Positions 1 to 10,100 of a stretch of DNA of 64,000 bases are shown in pieces. Source of the DNA: Oscheius onirici (taxonomy: Eukaryota > Nematoda > Chromadorea > Rhabditida > Rhabditidae); assembly GCA_932521025.1 (NCBI GenBank), contig OW051471.1:11222001-11286000 (forward strand), given 5' to 3'. Position 1 is the first letter of the stretch. Each line of letters begins with the position of its first letter. The notes beneath the pieces are model-generated. The model searched no databases, was not told where the DNA came from, and saw only the letters and a list, made by a program, of their open reading frames with translations. The translations under genes and the position numbers were made by a program.

Positions 1-20
1 ATTCCATTCTCTCCCTTCAG

Positions 21-315
21 AATTGCCGGTTGTGGTGGTTTCTCCAACTTTACCGTTCGTCCTATCCCCACCTACGATGCCCACTACGGCGATCCCGACG
101 CCTGGTTTGTCTCTAAAATCTCCACGTATGGCTATGCCCTGGTCGGCTTCATCATCATGATGGCCATCGGAGTCTTCGTCAACGCCGTCTACAAGGAGGA
201 AAAGCCCGAGAAGATCCGTCATCTGACCTACTTTGGTCGCAACGAGCCGTGGCCCGAGTCTGCTCACGAACTCGATCACTTCATATCGGAGAAAGCTGCT
301 CATATGACCTGCTAG
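21..315 (+). CDS. C-terminal exon of a membrane protein (partial)
   Basis: The exon opens after a pyrimidine-rich acceptor ending at base 20 and reads in frame to TAG at 313-315. It encodes about 97 residues: an extracellular-like stretch with an N-glycosylation sequon (NFT), one strong hydrophobic segment around YALVGFIIMMAIGVFVNAVY, then a charged cytoplasmic tail with YFGRNEPWP. One terminal membrane helix and a hydrophilic tail would fit the last exon of a multipass transporter such as SLC5 (sodium/solute symporter). No signature motif is in the window, so the family is a guess. The rest of the gene lies to the left. Confidence 0.55.
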
Positions 316-641
316 ACTTACTTGCCAAAATCGAGAGAACGAAAACGGGTAGTAACATGTGATAGTCGAAATAGAGATTCACTTTGTTGAATGAATTGTT
401 TGCACTTTTCTTCTTTATTCATCACAGAAATTCAGTTGTGACAAGCCATCCAAAACTCTTATCTGACACTTAACCTTAAAGACATTCTCAACTTGACACC
501 TCTGTCGGACACCTAATTGGCTGGCACAGCATGGGAGACAGTCTAGAACCTCCGGACATGGCTCGTAGATAGTGTTATCCCAACTACGGGAGTATTTTGA
601 ATTTATGACAAAAAGGAATTACGAAAAAGGCGATTAAAAAG

Positions 642-911
642 TTGTGGACACTAGATATTTTGTTCCAAAAATTTAGGGTTCTGCTGATAGATGAATACAA
701 AATGCGTCTGTTCGATTGGGCATGGAAGATTGCAAATGAAGACGGCAATTGCTGGACTAAAATAGTCGAAGAATGGACTCCAAATCGTACAAGAACAGCT
801 GGACGACCTCCACATAGGTGGAGAAATCTACTCTCGGCCAAGCTTGGTCTAACATTTTCAACAATCGCCAGAAGACTTCCCCTGACTGAATACAGAAAAA
901 TGGCAGTCTGA
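642..911 (+). pseudogene. 3' fragment of a non-LTR retrotransposon
   Basis: An 89-codon frame, probably in phase with a longer lost ORF, matches the C-terminal tail of the reverse-transcriptase polyproteins seen twice more in this window (13.0-14.0 kb and 22.7-23.3 kb). The shared pattern is a basic W-A-(R/W)-K-I block, then W followed by K/R-I or A-R, then E/N-W-x-P, a basic linker and G-R-P-P-x-R-W. The catalytic RT domain is absent, so this is a 5'-truncated relic. I infer a LINE of RTE/CR1-like type. Confidence 0.6.
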
Positions 912-1741
912 CGATTTCCGAAGAGTTACATCTCTTCCCTACAGATCTTTTTCTGAGTAAGGATATATAAATGAATGTAAAACCATGAACTACGGGGCCT
1001 GTCGGACACTATTCTGAAGGGATCACGAGGAAGTCTACTGAATACAATAGGATGACACATAAGATGATTGGGTAATAATGCGATACATTTGCAGTAGGAT
1101 ACAAAGGTCAAAGATGCTTTTCTCACTTAGGATTTTTAGGTGGTCAGAATTTAAAATAGGTAGAAACTACAAAGGTGAAAAGGATTACAAGACCTACGAT
1201 AACCAGATGAATTTACTTTGGAAGATGGAGCAGGAATGGCGATCACTCTTCCGAAGATCGTTCCGAAGACGTCAGGTAGGACCGGCACTTCTTGTTTGAC
1301 GTTGATCTCTTGGTAGCGGATTTGTCGATAGCTTGTATGACCTCGTTTTCCTGCCTAGAAACCGACTGAAACTGCTTTATCGAAACACAGAGGCTTACTT
1401 TTCATGGTAATCACATTGTTTCTTTCTGCTCACCACAACTCTTCCCAGAAAGGCTTGGCCATGTAAGAACCAAGATTTCAGATAGGAGCAAGCTGAAAAG
1501 AAAAAGTCGAGAGGAAATGATAAAAGGAGAGTAAAAGGAAACCGTTGGGTTGTCTAGTGACTATTTCTCTAAAGAGCACCGCACGGTCCGCCGGGGTGAC
1601 GTGTCTGAACTCTCTTTGTTATGAACTTACTGAACGCGCAAGAACTTCCAAGTCCTAAGAGAAACTGAACTTGTGGGACGAAGCAAAAGATCTATGACAA
1701 CTCGACAGCTTATTGATATATTGATTTCCATGCTAAGTGAT

Positions 1742-1830
1742 TGAAATTTACAACTTTTAGGTTGTAAATGACATCAACAAACATGACAAAACACTGCCGT
1801 ATATAAATATGAGCCAGTTGTTAGCAACAG
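1742..1830 (+). repeat. Direct repeat copy 1 upstream of the GATA gene
   Basis: About 85 bases closely resemble 2010-2089. Shared features are a small inverted repeat TTACAAC/GTTGTAA (the second copy has one change), a TGCCGTATA-like block, and a near-palindrome CAGTTGTTAGCAACAG. The copies lie 0.7 and 0.4 kb before the GATA gene start. They could be transposon remnants or promoter elements; nothing here decides. Confidence 0.6.
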
Positions 1831-2009
1831 TTGTAAAAAAACGAAACTTTTTTTAGAAGAGCTGCTCGTATAGTTTATTACAAGTGAGAGAGCGGGTGGA
1901 TGATTTGGTTTATATACACGACAGTATGATTCAGAATCGGGGAGCTAGTCCGAACAGGAAAGAAAGGGAAAAGCATATATTGCTGCTACTGCCAGCGACA
2001 GCAAAGTAA

Positions 2010-2089
2010 TTGAAATTCACAACTTTTAGATTGTAAATGACAGCAAACACTGTCGTATACAATTATGAGTCAGCTGTTAACAACAGCCC
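2010..2089 (+). repeat. Direct repeat copy 2 upstream of the GATA gene
   Basis: This is the partner of 1742-1830 in the same orientation, with scattered substitutions and a short internal length difference. The palindromic block here reads CAGCTGTTAACAACAG. Confidence 0.6.
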
Positions 2090-2519
2090 TTCAGTTGGAG
2101 TCAAGATTTTAAGTTCTAGAGGCTAAGATTTTGACGGTTTGTGTCTCAAGCTGTGTTTGCAAGAACCTTCGAGCCCGTATCATTTACTCTTTTCAGGTTT
2201 CTGAATTTTCAACGGTTAAATTTAAATTCAAGCTTTCAATAATTCTTCAAAGAACCTTCGCCGCCAGCTTTCATCTATCTTCAAAGCTCAGCTTCCGCTC
2301 CAGCCTCTCCCGTCTTCGCACCACCATGCCATAGGGAAGTTCTTAATTGACTACAAGCTTTCAAGTATCGCGCCAGCTTCCCTCCGGATACTGTAGGCTG
2401 GCTGCTGACTATTACAAACTTATATTCAGATCAAAGGAAGCCGCAAAAAATGGGCGGATCTCTCTACCGGTAGACAGATATATATAACTGTTGTTTTTAG
2501 TTGGGGTTTGTGCTCAGGC

Positions 2520-3436
2520 ATGCCCTCCGCCTTCGATCCCGTCGAATTCATCTCCTCAACCCTTCCTGGTATCTTTCTGTTCAATTCAGTTTTCAATTAA
2601 AATTTAGATATGGGTCAGTGGTATTTTCCCTACAACGCCCTCTCAGCAGGAATCTCTGGAATTGTTGATTGGCTACAAGAGGATGAACATCTTTTCCAGT
2701 CACCTGTCCCGCCAGTTCCCAGATGTCAACCAATTATCCAGTCCGAAGATGCTGCTGTACTGACAGAATTCTTTCCTCAAGCAGTCTTTCCGTTTGACAG
2801 TCCTCCGAGCATTGGTACTACTCAAGCTTATGGACAAGGAGGTGAGATTCAGTTGGCTGGTGAACCGTCGGACTACTCTCCGCAAGGATATCCGGAGAAA
2901 GAGAATGTCTACCAGACTAATCAGGTGAGTTCAGGGAGTAATCTGTGAAAATTAGTAGACTCAGCCTTTTTTTCTTCCTGAATATCTTTTTTTCAGTGGG
3001 TTCTTCCTCCTCCGCCTTCCGTCTCAGCTCCTCGTCAACTTCACTTCGCTTACAGTATTCCTATCACTCCTTCCGAGGCACAGACTCCTCCCAATACTCC
3101 ATTCGATGGCTTTTCACCTCCCAGAAGACCGATCGGCTCCATCAACAAGAAGAGTGGGTCCGAAGAAAAGACTTGTGCAAATTGTGGAACCACAGCTCCG
3201 TCCATGTGGCGCTGGAATTGTAGGGGAGAGCGAGAGTGCAAGTGAGTTTTTTCTACTCTTTTTTTTTTGGAATAAACACAGTTTTCAGTGCCTGCTGCCT
3301 TTTTGAGGCGCATAACGGATCAAAACGACCTCAGGCTATGTGGAAGAACAAGCCGATCAAGAGAAGAAAGCGTACCAGAATCGCGAAGATTGAGATAGGT
3401 GAAACGGACGAGTCTACTTATTACTCACCCTATTGA
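2520..3436 (+). CDS. GATA-type zinc finger transcription factor, END/MED-like
   Basis: Four exons join in frame: 2520-2568, 2608-2924, 2997-3241 and 3289-3436, giving 252 residues. About 180 residues rich in Pro, Ser and Gln lead to one GATA finger at residues 182-206, with CANC, a 17-residue loop containing MWRWN, then CNAC. The last intron splits the second Cys pair. The following basic tail reads RPQAMWKNKPIKRRKR. This is the C-x2-C-x17-C-N-A-C layout of GATA factors, which bind (A/T)GATA(A/G) DNA. Single-finger, small, divergent GATA factors in nematodes include the endoderm regulators END-1/END-3, MED and ELT proteins. Which it is cannot be told from sequence alone. A polyadenylation signal AATAAA lies near 3479. 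Confidence 0.85.
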
Positions 3437-3702
3437 AAAAATTTTTGTTAAGTTGAGAGAATTGTCATTGAAATGCATAATAAAGTTTCTATATTTACGT
3501 GGAAAGAAAATGTCTCGCCTGTGTTTGATTTTTTTAGACAAAACTTTCAAAAGCTGTTCTAAAGATTCACAAAGATCTTAAGTTTTCAAGACTTTTTAAT
3601 AGAAAAGTTTTAAAATTTATAGTTTTTTTAAAGTTTCTCTTAAAAAAGCACAACAACAATAAAATATTTGGCAACTGTCCCAGCCCATTAAAGCTGCCAA
3701 CG

Positions 3703-5427
3703 ATGCTGCCGCCTGGAGGACCTTCTAGAACGACTCTCGTCTTCTACTGCCAGCCGTCGGTCCCCGTCCCTGCCTACTGTCTTCCCCTCCTCTACGAAGT
3801 GGTGAGTCTCTCTGTTTTTGTAACGTGTTCAATCTTTCCTCCAGGTGAAGAAGTTTCTCCCGTCTCCCGTCCAGAAGTTCGTTGTCTGTGCCATCGACCG
3901 GGGCGACAAGAGGACTCTCGAGAAGTACAGCAAGGCGATTCCCAACGGAGAGGTCATGTACATGCCGCTGCATGGCTGGGAGTTGAATGCGGCCGAGTGT
4001 CTTCTCTGGCTCGTCAACATGTGTAAATTGGTCGGAACTGTTGTTCTCATTACCAGTAAGTCTTTTTTTTCTTCCACCCAAACGTTTTTTTTCTCAGAAA
4101 ACAATTGCTACACCCAGAATGTCCGTCGAATCCAGCAGCTGGGATGGCAGGTCATCTTGGTCCATCCTCCCGGCACCGACATGGAACTGATCAGAACTGC
4201 CAACAAGGTCCATCCTTCCACTTTCGTCCTTCCTGTGCACTTGGAGCCGGGTCGTTTTGTGAGATCGACGTCTGTCTACCAGAACTTGACAAAGAAGGTC
4301 GTCGACATGACGCCGCTCGATCTGGAAGAAACTAGGCGATTCGTTGAAGAGTTCAGGAAGACGACCTGTGGCGACACGTGGCCCTTCATGGAGGTGATCG
4401 ACCCGGTTTGTCCTCTTGACAAGGTGAGTCGAGTCTCTCTGTCTCTCAATCTCGTCGTCTCTCTGTCTCTCACAAAGGAATGTTTTTAGTCAAATCCCGG
4501 ATATTGGAACGAGCTTGGTACTATTCGAAAGAGCACGAAAAATAATGTTCTTTCCCAGACCAAATGTATTGCTGCTGTCCCCTGGAGCCATTTCAATGTT
4601 CAAAATACCATTTTGGTCGCGCCCAAGCAAACTCCAAAATTCGAGTCGAAAACGTGTTTTTGGTTCCAAATGATGTTCTGCAATGTTGTAGAGTATACGG
4701 CTCGCTACATTTTTGTAGAAGATACAAAAGCTGGGAAAACACATCTTCAGTTAGAAACAAGGCTCCCTTCCTTTCCTATTTCTAGCGTTGTTTGGCTCAA
4801 CTGTTTCCGATTGAACAGCGGACAGCAGAAATTCATTCAGCAGCTGAAAATCTGGGAAACAACATTATTTTTCGTGCTCTTTCGAATAGTACCAAGCTCG
4901 TTCCAATATCCGGGATTTGACTAAAAACATTCCCTTGTCAGTCTTTTCTAAATCAGTATTTCTTTCAGGACGACCTTCTGACTCCGATCCTGAACGAGTA
5001 CCTGAATCTGGATTTGAGCACGGCCGTCGAGATGAGAACCGACAGCTCGAGCAGTTCGACGGAAACCACCGACTCTCATTTTGGAACTGCCGGCAAGACG
5101 GTCGAGGAGCTCTTCCAGCAGCTCCATATCTCTCCGATCGGAACTGAGAAAAAGATGCGCAGCGTGAAGCATGGAAAGCTTGTCAATACGGCTGCCGATC
5201 AGCTCATCGCCCGTGCCAAGGACATCCTCTTCCATCAGAGAATGAGGACCAGACGCCGTTCCGTGTCCAGGGCCAACAGAATGCATCAATCCATCTCGGC
5301 CGGAAGGACTCTGAGCCTGTCGAGAATCCAAAAGTCGCGCAAGGAGGAGACCAAGCTGATTTCGTACGAGCTGGACGAGATTACGTCGGATGAAGAATGG
5401 TCTCCGCCTGAGGAGACGTACAACTGA
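3703..5427 (+). CDS. NYN/PIN-like domain protein with basic Ser/Arg-rich tail
   Basis: Exons 3703-3801, 3845-4055, 4098-4423 and 4969-5427 join without frame breaks into 364 residues. The first half looks like an alpha/beta fold of the NYN (limkain/MARF1) type: a first hydrophobic strand (TLVFYCQPSVPVPAY), a helix, a mid strand, then TVVLITKNN followed by a helix and GWQVILVHPP. In active NYN nucleases the corresponding strand ends in G-D-x-D. Here it is K-N-N-C, so nuclease activity is doubtful. The last exon is Ser/Thr-rich and then strongly basic (MRTRRRSVSRANRMHQSISA), ending acidic. An upstream first exon cannot be excluded. The third intron is filled by a MITE. A poly(A) signal is near 5505. 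The family assignment is inferred from strand pattern only. Confidence 0.6.
4472..4939. mobile_element. MITE with about 87-bp terminal inverted repeats
   Basis: Bases 4472-4558 and 4853-4939 are reverse complements with only a few mismatches. The arms carry TTTTTAGTCAAATCCCGG and continue through a block ending near TTTCCCAG. The interior (about 290 bp) has no ORF. The element makes up nearly all of the 4424-4968 intron of the NYN-like gene, leaving the splice sites outside. Transposase-free, long-TIR elements of this size are non-autonomous DNA transposons; the superfamily is not clear. Confidence 0.85.
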
Positions 5428-5586
5428 ATCTCCGGGAAGAATCTTCGCCAACAGGCTTCTCTTTTCTACGTGTATAACCTAAAGTCTATCGTCCTTTTGC
5501 CGCCAATAAAGACTTTATCAACGCCGCTTTTCAAATCGATAGTTGTGACTGTGCTTTTCTACTTTTCATCATCATTTTTGGAAAAA

Positions 5587-7071
5587 ATGGATCAAGAGAT
5601 GCGTCTTCGCTTCATTTCCATCTTTGACGAGTTCCCGGCTCTTTGGAACAAGTCCTGCAAAGAATTCCGATTCTTCCAGAAGCAGCTGCCGTACAGAAAT
5701 CAAGTATGGAAGGATGTGATGCGGAGGTTTGGAGAGGAAGGCATCAGTGTCTCAGGTACAATTTATTTAATGAAATATGATTTTTTTCCTTTTCAGAAGA
5801 AAGACTACGACAATCCTGGGTCCAACTCCGGAATGAGTTTATTCGATACAAGTTTCCGAGCGAATTGAAGCCGGCTAAAGAAACAGAAGACAATCTACAC
5901 GAGTCTTTGAACAATCTGACGCAGCAACTGTTCAGAGAAGATTCAATTAGAGAGACCTCTTTCTTTGAACAAAAGAAGATAAACATAGAGGCTTCAGCAG
6001 AGACGTGGAACCCAAATTTTGGAAGTTCCAAAAAACAGGACACTCAGATGTTTGAAGACAGTAGATATCCTGAACTGGAAATTAGGACCAACCCTCAGGG
6101 TATGTTTTTATTACTAACTTTCGGACAGATTTGGAAGTAAGATACTGGTTTTTTGGGGGTCAAGACGGCATTTTCTGACTTTATGATGTTCTGCAAAGTT
6201 GTAGCCCCTGACGTCATCTACAACTTTGCAGAACACCAAAAAGCTGAAAAATGTCGTCTTGAATCTGAGAAACGTGAATACGTAATTGCGTATCTTACGT
6301 AAGGGAGGGGGGCCTCTAATATAGTCTGTTCAAAATGTAGAGAACATAATTTGAATTGCCCCGCGTTTTCTTCAAAGAACTTTTTTCAAATCAACTTGGC
6401 GGGAATTTAGCTGCGTAGGATAATACAGCATGTAAATGTTGGATACTCAGCCAAGCAAATAGGGCGGGCCAATTCAAATTATGCTCTCTATATTTTGAAC
6501 AGACTACAGAGGTTTTAGGGTGTTACTTATTTTTGCTGCAGAATCAGCCAGATCTCCTGGAAAATAATATTTTTTTAGCCAACCAAGCGACCACTCAGGA
6601 CTTCTCTCAATTGAACAACCTAAGAACGGAATCACTAGCAGAAAGCACTGATCTTCCATGCTATGAAACTCTGCCTACTGCCATTGAAGTGAGTTAGAAT
6701 TAGCACTTTAACGTTTCCCCCCCCCCCCCAAATCTCTTGAATTACTAATTTCTTGTTTACAGGCCAGTACAGTGTCCATTGCTTGTCAAACGGAAGAAAT
6801 TCTACACCGAAGAGTATCTCTTCCTAAAAAGTTGCCTACTATTCAAGAACTGGCTAGTATTAGAGTTACTTTCAGCCGGAACAAAAAGGTAGAATTCTGG
6901 TTTTTTTTTCGAAATTTCATGGGATTTTAGGGAAGAGATGTTTCTCTAGAAGATTCTCTTATGAAAGAAACCGTTTATGACGAAGTGGCAACGCTGAAAG
7001 AGACAGAATACGATACAGTCGCTACGATGACCTGGAGTCACGATTCAGGCAAAATCTTTAAAGCTTTGTAA
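5587..7071 (+). CDS. MADF-domain putative DNA-binding protein
   Basis: Five exons (5587-5755, 5797-6099, 6579-6688, 6763-6888, 6931-7071) give 282 residues with consistent phases. Residues about 8-85 form a MADF (Myb/SANT-like) domain: FISIFDEFPALWNKSCKEFR, then a W-K-D-V block, and RLRQSWVQLRNEFIRYK, matching the usual L/I-x-x-x-x-P-x-L-W start and the K-W-x-x-L-R-x-x-[FY] third helix. The remainder is acidic, Glu/Gln/Thr-rich and low in structure. MADF proteins act as sequence-specific transcriptional regulators. Its second intron holds two mobile-element remnants. The poly(A) signal AATAAA is near 7084, just before the converging PAN/ZP gene. Confidence 0.8.
6136..6320. repeat. Palindromic repeat in MADF intron, related to 59464-59725
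   Basis: The stretch folds on itself: TCAAGACGGCATTTT near the left matches the reverse complement of a block near 6265, and TTCTGCAAAGTTGTAG pairs with CTACAACTTTGCAGAA across the centre. The tail ATACGTAATTGCGTATCTTACGTA is shared with the MITE at 59464-59725. The TACCGTAAA termini of that family are missing here, so this looks like a truncated copy. Confidence 0.65.
6322..6506. mobile_element. Tc1/mariner-type MITE, copy 1
   Basis: The terminal inverted repeats (TAGTCTGTTCAAAA at the left, TTTTGAACAGACTA at the right) extend about 37 bp with few mismatches. The element is 185 bp with no coding capacity. Related copies at 16209-16416 and 53180-53341 share the TGTTCAAAA end. Confidence 0.75.
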
Positions 7072-7171
7072 AAGTCAGTTTATTGAATAAAAATGCACAG
7101 AAAAATACCGGTATTCTATTGCACACGACATGACTGGAATGATTTTGAGAAGAGGGGGCTTGGCTTAAAGC

Positions 7172-10100
7172 TCAGTACTTCGTTTCTTCGATAGGAGCAA
7201 CAGTCGGGGGAGGGGGAGAGCTGAGGGTGCGATAGCGTCGGTACTGCTTTAAATAGCAGTACATGACGAGGATGCACATGATTACTAGACAGAACTGAAT
7301 GAGAGCAAGAGTGAAGGAGAAGAAGCAGGTAGAGTCGTTGAAAATGCAATGGAAGAAAGAGACGGTCCATGAGGGGGATTGAATCTGAAAAGGTATAGAT
7401 TTTGAAAAACACCCTAAAAACTGATATTCAAAGGATTCGTGACGGGACCCAGACATGACCAGAACGGCACAGTTTGGCACTTTAAAGGATTGCTCGTTTC
7501 AAGTGACACGATTTCGAAATCGTGTCTAGACACGAGGGCGGGAGGACGAAATTTCGGCTAAATTCAAATTGCCACCAAATTTTATGAGCGCGAAATGAAG
7601 AAAGTTTGAAATTTGGCTTCAAAAACTTCGAAGACCTTGGCGCAACGAGTTCTCAGCAACCAGACTGTTTTTTATCGTGTTCGGTTTCATTTTGACGGCC
7701 GCATCAAGTTCTACAATAATGAATGTTTTCTACAAAAATCACAGAATAAAATAGCTGCGAAAAACGATATTTTCTTTTTTTCACTGCGATTACATGAGAA
7801 AAGTTCAAGTGCCAACATTAATTATTGTAGTTTCGCTTGCGCTCTTTCCAATGGAACCACATACAAGAAAAATGACCGAGTAGTTTTCTCAGGAGCCCAG
7901 TTTCAACAGAAAATGGCTTGAGCGGGTCCCGTCACGAAATCGTTTTGTCCAACGTTTCAAAGGTGCGGGGAGCTGTGACGGGTTCCGAGTTCCTGGGTCC
8001 TGTCGCGACTTTTTTTTTCACGTTTGCTCTGTTTGGTCAGAGCCCCCTAGAATACTCTCAGGAATGGAAAGGTTCTAGTCTGGTAAAAAAAATCGAGGAA
8101 AAAGCATACCTGAGCCTGTTCCACTTCCATCTTGGTCTCTTCGATAGTCTTTGGTGACTTGGATCCCACGAGAATCACACGACTTCCATGTAGAGGATAG
8201 AGATCTTGGGAGAGTTCTATCTGCATAGCTGTGATGGACCTGCGGGTTCTCATAGAGATGGGAGCGGAGCTGAAATATGCTTTGATGGGCACAGTTGGCT
8301 TGAAAAGAACAATAATCTTCCATCTCTCAAGATTTTACGACTGTCAGCTGACTTCGGGTGCCCTCTGATCTAATATCTTTCTCCCAGTTTCCGTCTCTCA
8401 CCTCAAAGACTCCCCCTTCTCCCCAAAGTATTGTTGATTACACTTCGGGTCACAGTTTCCAGAACAGGGCTCGGCATAAGCGTAGAAGACAATCTCTGCC
8501 TAAAACTCCCTTTTTTCACCATTTTTAGTTCTCTTACCCCTTGATCGAAAAACTCGTAATTGATTAGAAATTTGATTTCCCCCGGATCCGGTCGACTGAT
8601 TCGTTCCACAATGCTGCCGTTCGTCACGCAGCTGAAATTCGTTATTCATCGGAGAGCGGGTAATTGTCCACTCTCTTTTCGGGTAAAGGACAGGTGGAGA
8701 GCACACAAATCAAGGCCCTTGGGACTCATCTCGCCAGTCGACTGTAATTAGCCGACTGGACATAAACACACTTTGACTCTAACTGACCCCTCGTCGTCTA
8801 ATAGCGCCACCCGGATGCTGTTTTTCGTGTCACGGGCCTCGAGTTTTGAGATGGAAAATGAGGAAGCGACTTCTTTCTGAAACCTGAGTTTTATGGAAAA
8901 GGCGGGATTGCAACCTGATTCAGTGTAATCTGAACCCAACCGTGTTCTCCGTATCGAACAGTGTCGGAGGGAGATCCACTAAAGTCCAAGACTTTGAGAG
9001 AGTATCTCGGCACTGGAGGAGCTTTTGACGGTACCATTAAAACTTTGTTGGATCTTGAAAAGGCTTGCGTAAAAGGATGAAAGAAAGAAAACTTACAGAA
9101 CTTTATCCGTCCGATTGCCTTCCTCGATTTGCATTGAAATGGCCAGAGTCTGCTCCGTCATTGGCATCTGGTTGTGAAGACGGCATTCAACCTGAAACTT
9201 TAAAAGTTTTCCCTTTCTTTTAAAGGGATCCTCCGGCATCTGCCAGATTGCCAGATTCCATGCGAGATTGGCATTGGTCCCGTCACGATCTTGTCCCCAT
9301 AGTGCATATTTTGCATTTTTCGACACTTTGCACTCGTTTTATTATTTGCAAACCATGTTTAATCGAGTCGGCATCAAATTTTACACCAGTTACGTCTATT
9401 CCGACATCAAAATTACTGTTCTTAGGAAAGAAAAAATAGTAAAGAACAGAAACGCTGTTTTCATCTTTTCCTTCCAGTTTTACTAAATTTTTGCTATTGG
9501 AATGTACTATCTGATGTAAAAATTGCTGCCGAATCGATTAAACACGGTTTGGAAACGAAAAAACGAGTGTAAAACGTCGAAAGAGCGAAAATAAAAAACA
9601 CGCTTTAACACTCACTTGTAGAACCTTGTCTCTTATTGTAATCAAAGGGGTGCTACCTTCTTTGATGTGAACAACTCCGCGATACTGAGGGAATGGCACT
9701 TCCTGAAAATGTTTCACTGAACCAGGGAAAAAGTTCATTCCTACAGTCCTCTTGAAGCCACACTCTACAAAATCCATCTTCACAGAGTAATCGAAAGATG
9801 GCTTGATTTCCTTGTTGCAGATCATCTGTTTGCCTTCCTTCGTTCTGACATAGCCACTGAACTGCCGAACTGATGTTCCCCGAAGCTCCAAGCCACTCTC
9901 CCCGCAATGTAGCGAAACTGAAATAGGAACAATTATCCGAGAGACTTTCGCTACACAGCTGCGTCTAACCCAGTTGGCCCCCAGGGCAATTACATGCAGA
10001 CATTGTCCTTGCGCGATTGGGGTCGGATTGAGGCAGTGTAGGATGAGAAAAACGGCCGGTGGCAATACCAGCACGAGAAAGGGAAAAGGAGGTGCGAGAT

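Larger units (their letters stand above)
912..2519. other. Intergenic, no convincing gene
   Basis: Only short frames without splice structure are visible. The stretch holds a pair of direct repeats (listed separately) and the upstream region of the GATA-factor gene. No tRNA or other RNA gene could be recognised. Confidence 0.5.

Noticed and set aside
2131-2334. 67-codon frame before the GATA gene as an upstream exon
   Set aside because: No donor joins it in phase to 2520, and composition is unlike the GATA protein.
9538-10074. 178-codon continuous minus-strand frame as a separate gene
   Set aside because: Only 9616-9917 of it is the ZP exon. Both ends run through good splice sites into intron sequence (GTGAGT at 9615 and CTATTTCAG at 9918).
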